From the IMG/VR virus record IMGVR_UViG_3300048929_000348, positions 1-30,369 of that record: a stretch of 30,369 nt of DNA; one strand, written 5' to 3'. Origin of the DNA: a virus. Below the pieces are notes generated by a model that was not told where the DNA came from, did not search any database, and was given only the letters and a program-made list of their open reading frames with translations. This document shows positions 30,118-30,369 of the stretch, in pieces. Each line of letters begins with the position of its first letter. Position 1 is the stretch's first letter. The translations under genes and the position numbers were made by a program.

Positions 30118-30369
30118 CTGCCATTTTTTTTAGTCTTAGCAGGATTGGAAAAACTGCTTCCAAATCTTCTGTGGTCAAATGCTTCATTAAGGACACCACC
30201 TCGTTGAATAGAGGTGGTTCTTTTTTTTCCGTATTAAAAAAATCTTTGGGAGATATCTCAAGATAATCGCAAATTTCAAAAAACTGATTCATAGAAGGCA
30301 TTGACCGCCCGGAAGAGATTCCCTGAATATAGCTTTTGTTTTTTCCTAAATCAAGGCTCATCTGATACT
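30110..30369 (-). CDS. XRE-family transcriptional regulator, C-terminal part
   Basis: Reads leftwards from the right edge; the TAA is at 30112-30110. The frame stays open through the edge, so the ATG at 30361 is probably internal. The HTH continues as 'MSLDLGKNKSYIQGISSGRS' and 'MPSMNQFFEICDYLEISPKD' with FF behind, the second half of an XRE domain. A helical tail follows ('HLTTEDLEAVFPILLRLKKM'). Likely a DNA-binding host regulator; targets unknown. Confidence 0.82.
   Translation of the reverse strand, partial: YQMSLDLGKNKSYIQGISSGRSMPSMNQFFEICDYLEISPKDFFNTEKKEPPLFNEVVSLMKHLTTEDLEAVFPILLRLKKMAGK

Overview
The window is the late half of an integrated tailed phage (a siphovirus-type prophage) followed by about 3.4 kb of bacterial chromosome. 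Codon and base use, the strong AGGAGG ribosome sites, the protein families (PBSX-type large terminase, SPP1/A118-type portal, Phage_min_cap2, GP20 scaffold, Gp15, XkdX, Phage_holin_4) and the host genes on the right point to a Firmicute, most likely a Clostridia/Lachnospiraceae genome. That placement is inference. The integrase and early genes are not in the window and presumably lie to the left.

Layout, left to right. 1-608: the end of an ArpU/sigma-like late activator gene, then a gene-free RNA-rich stretch with a tRNA-Ile(UAU), GNRA-loop hairpins and a tRNA-shaped sequence that has lost its anticodon arm. 609-8722: packaging and head genes (TerS, TerL, portal, minor capsid, scaffold, major capsid), interrupted by a free-standing HNH-AP2 endonuclease and three small accessory genes (a 27-aa membrane peptide, a Cys-rich KTR-type zinc protein and a lipoprotein). 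8735-12860: connector, tail completion, tail tube and tail chaperone genes, with a Tad1-like anti-Thoeris candidate and a small zinc protein inserted after the first connector gene. 12921-20767: tape measure, baseplate and fibre genes, including a tandem paralogous pair. 20855-22738: XkdX, holin and endolysin.

22740-26897 is the accessory end of the prophage. It holds a Rha-type antirepressor with its own promoter and a possibly occluded ribosome site; a minus-strand pair of small genes behind a promoter whose spacer contains a LexA-like palindrome; a membrane protein with a PH-like front domain; an orphan LytTR response regulator followed by a perfect 11-bp direct repeat at 21-bp period; and a second, near-identical LexA-like promoter reading right towards a 52-aa ORF. 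The right phage boundary is probably at the 3' end of a minus-strand tRNA-Val(GAC) (about 26898), with candidate integrase arm repeats just inside it.

26971-30369 is host: a palindrome-rich non-coding element between tRNA-Val and tRNA-Pro, a HAD/Cof phosphatase and an M24 Xaa-Pro aminopeptidase in one probable operon, a bidirectional terminator, and the C-terminal part of an XRE regulator running off the edge.

Functionally, the late genes read left to right as one long block with many 1-8 nt overlaps. Breaks with terminator-like hairpins occur before the scaffold, after the fibre gene and after the holin. The most unusual elements are the anticodon-armless tRNA, the Tad1-like gene, the twin LexA-like promoters, and the orphan LytTR regulator with its direct repeat.
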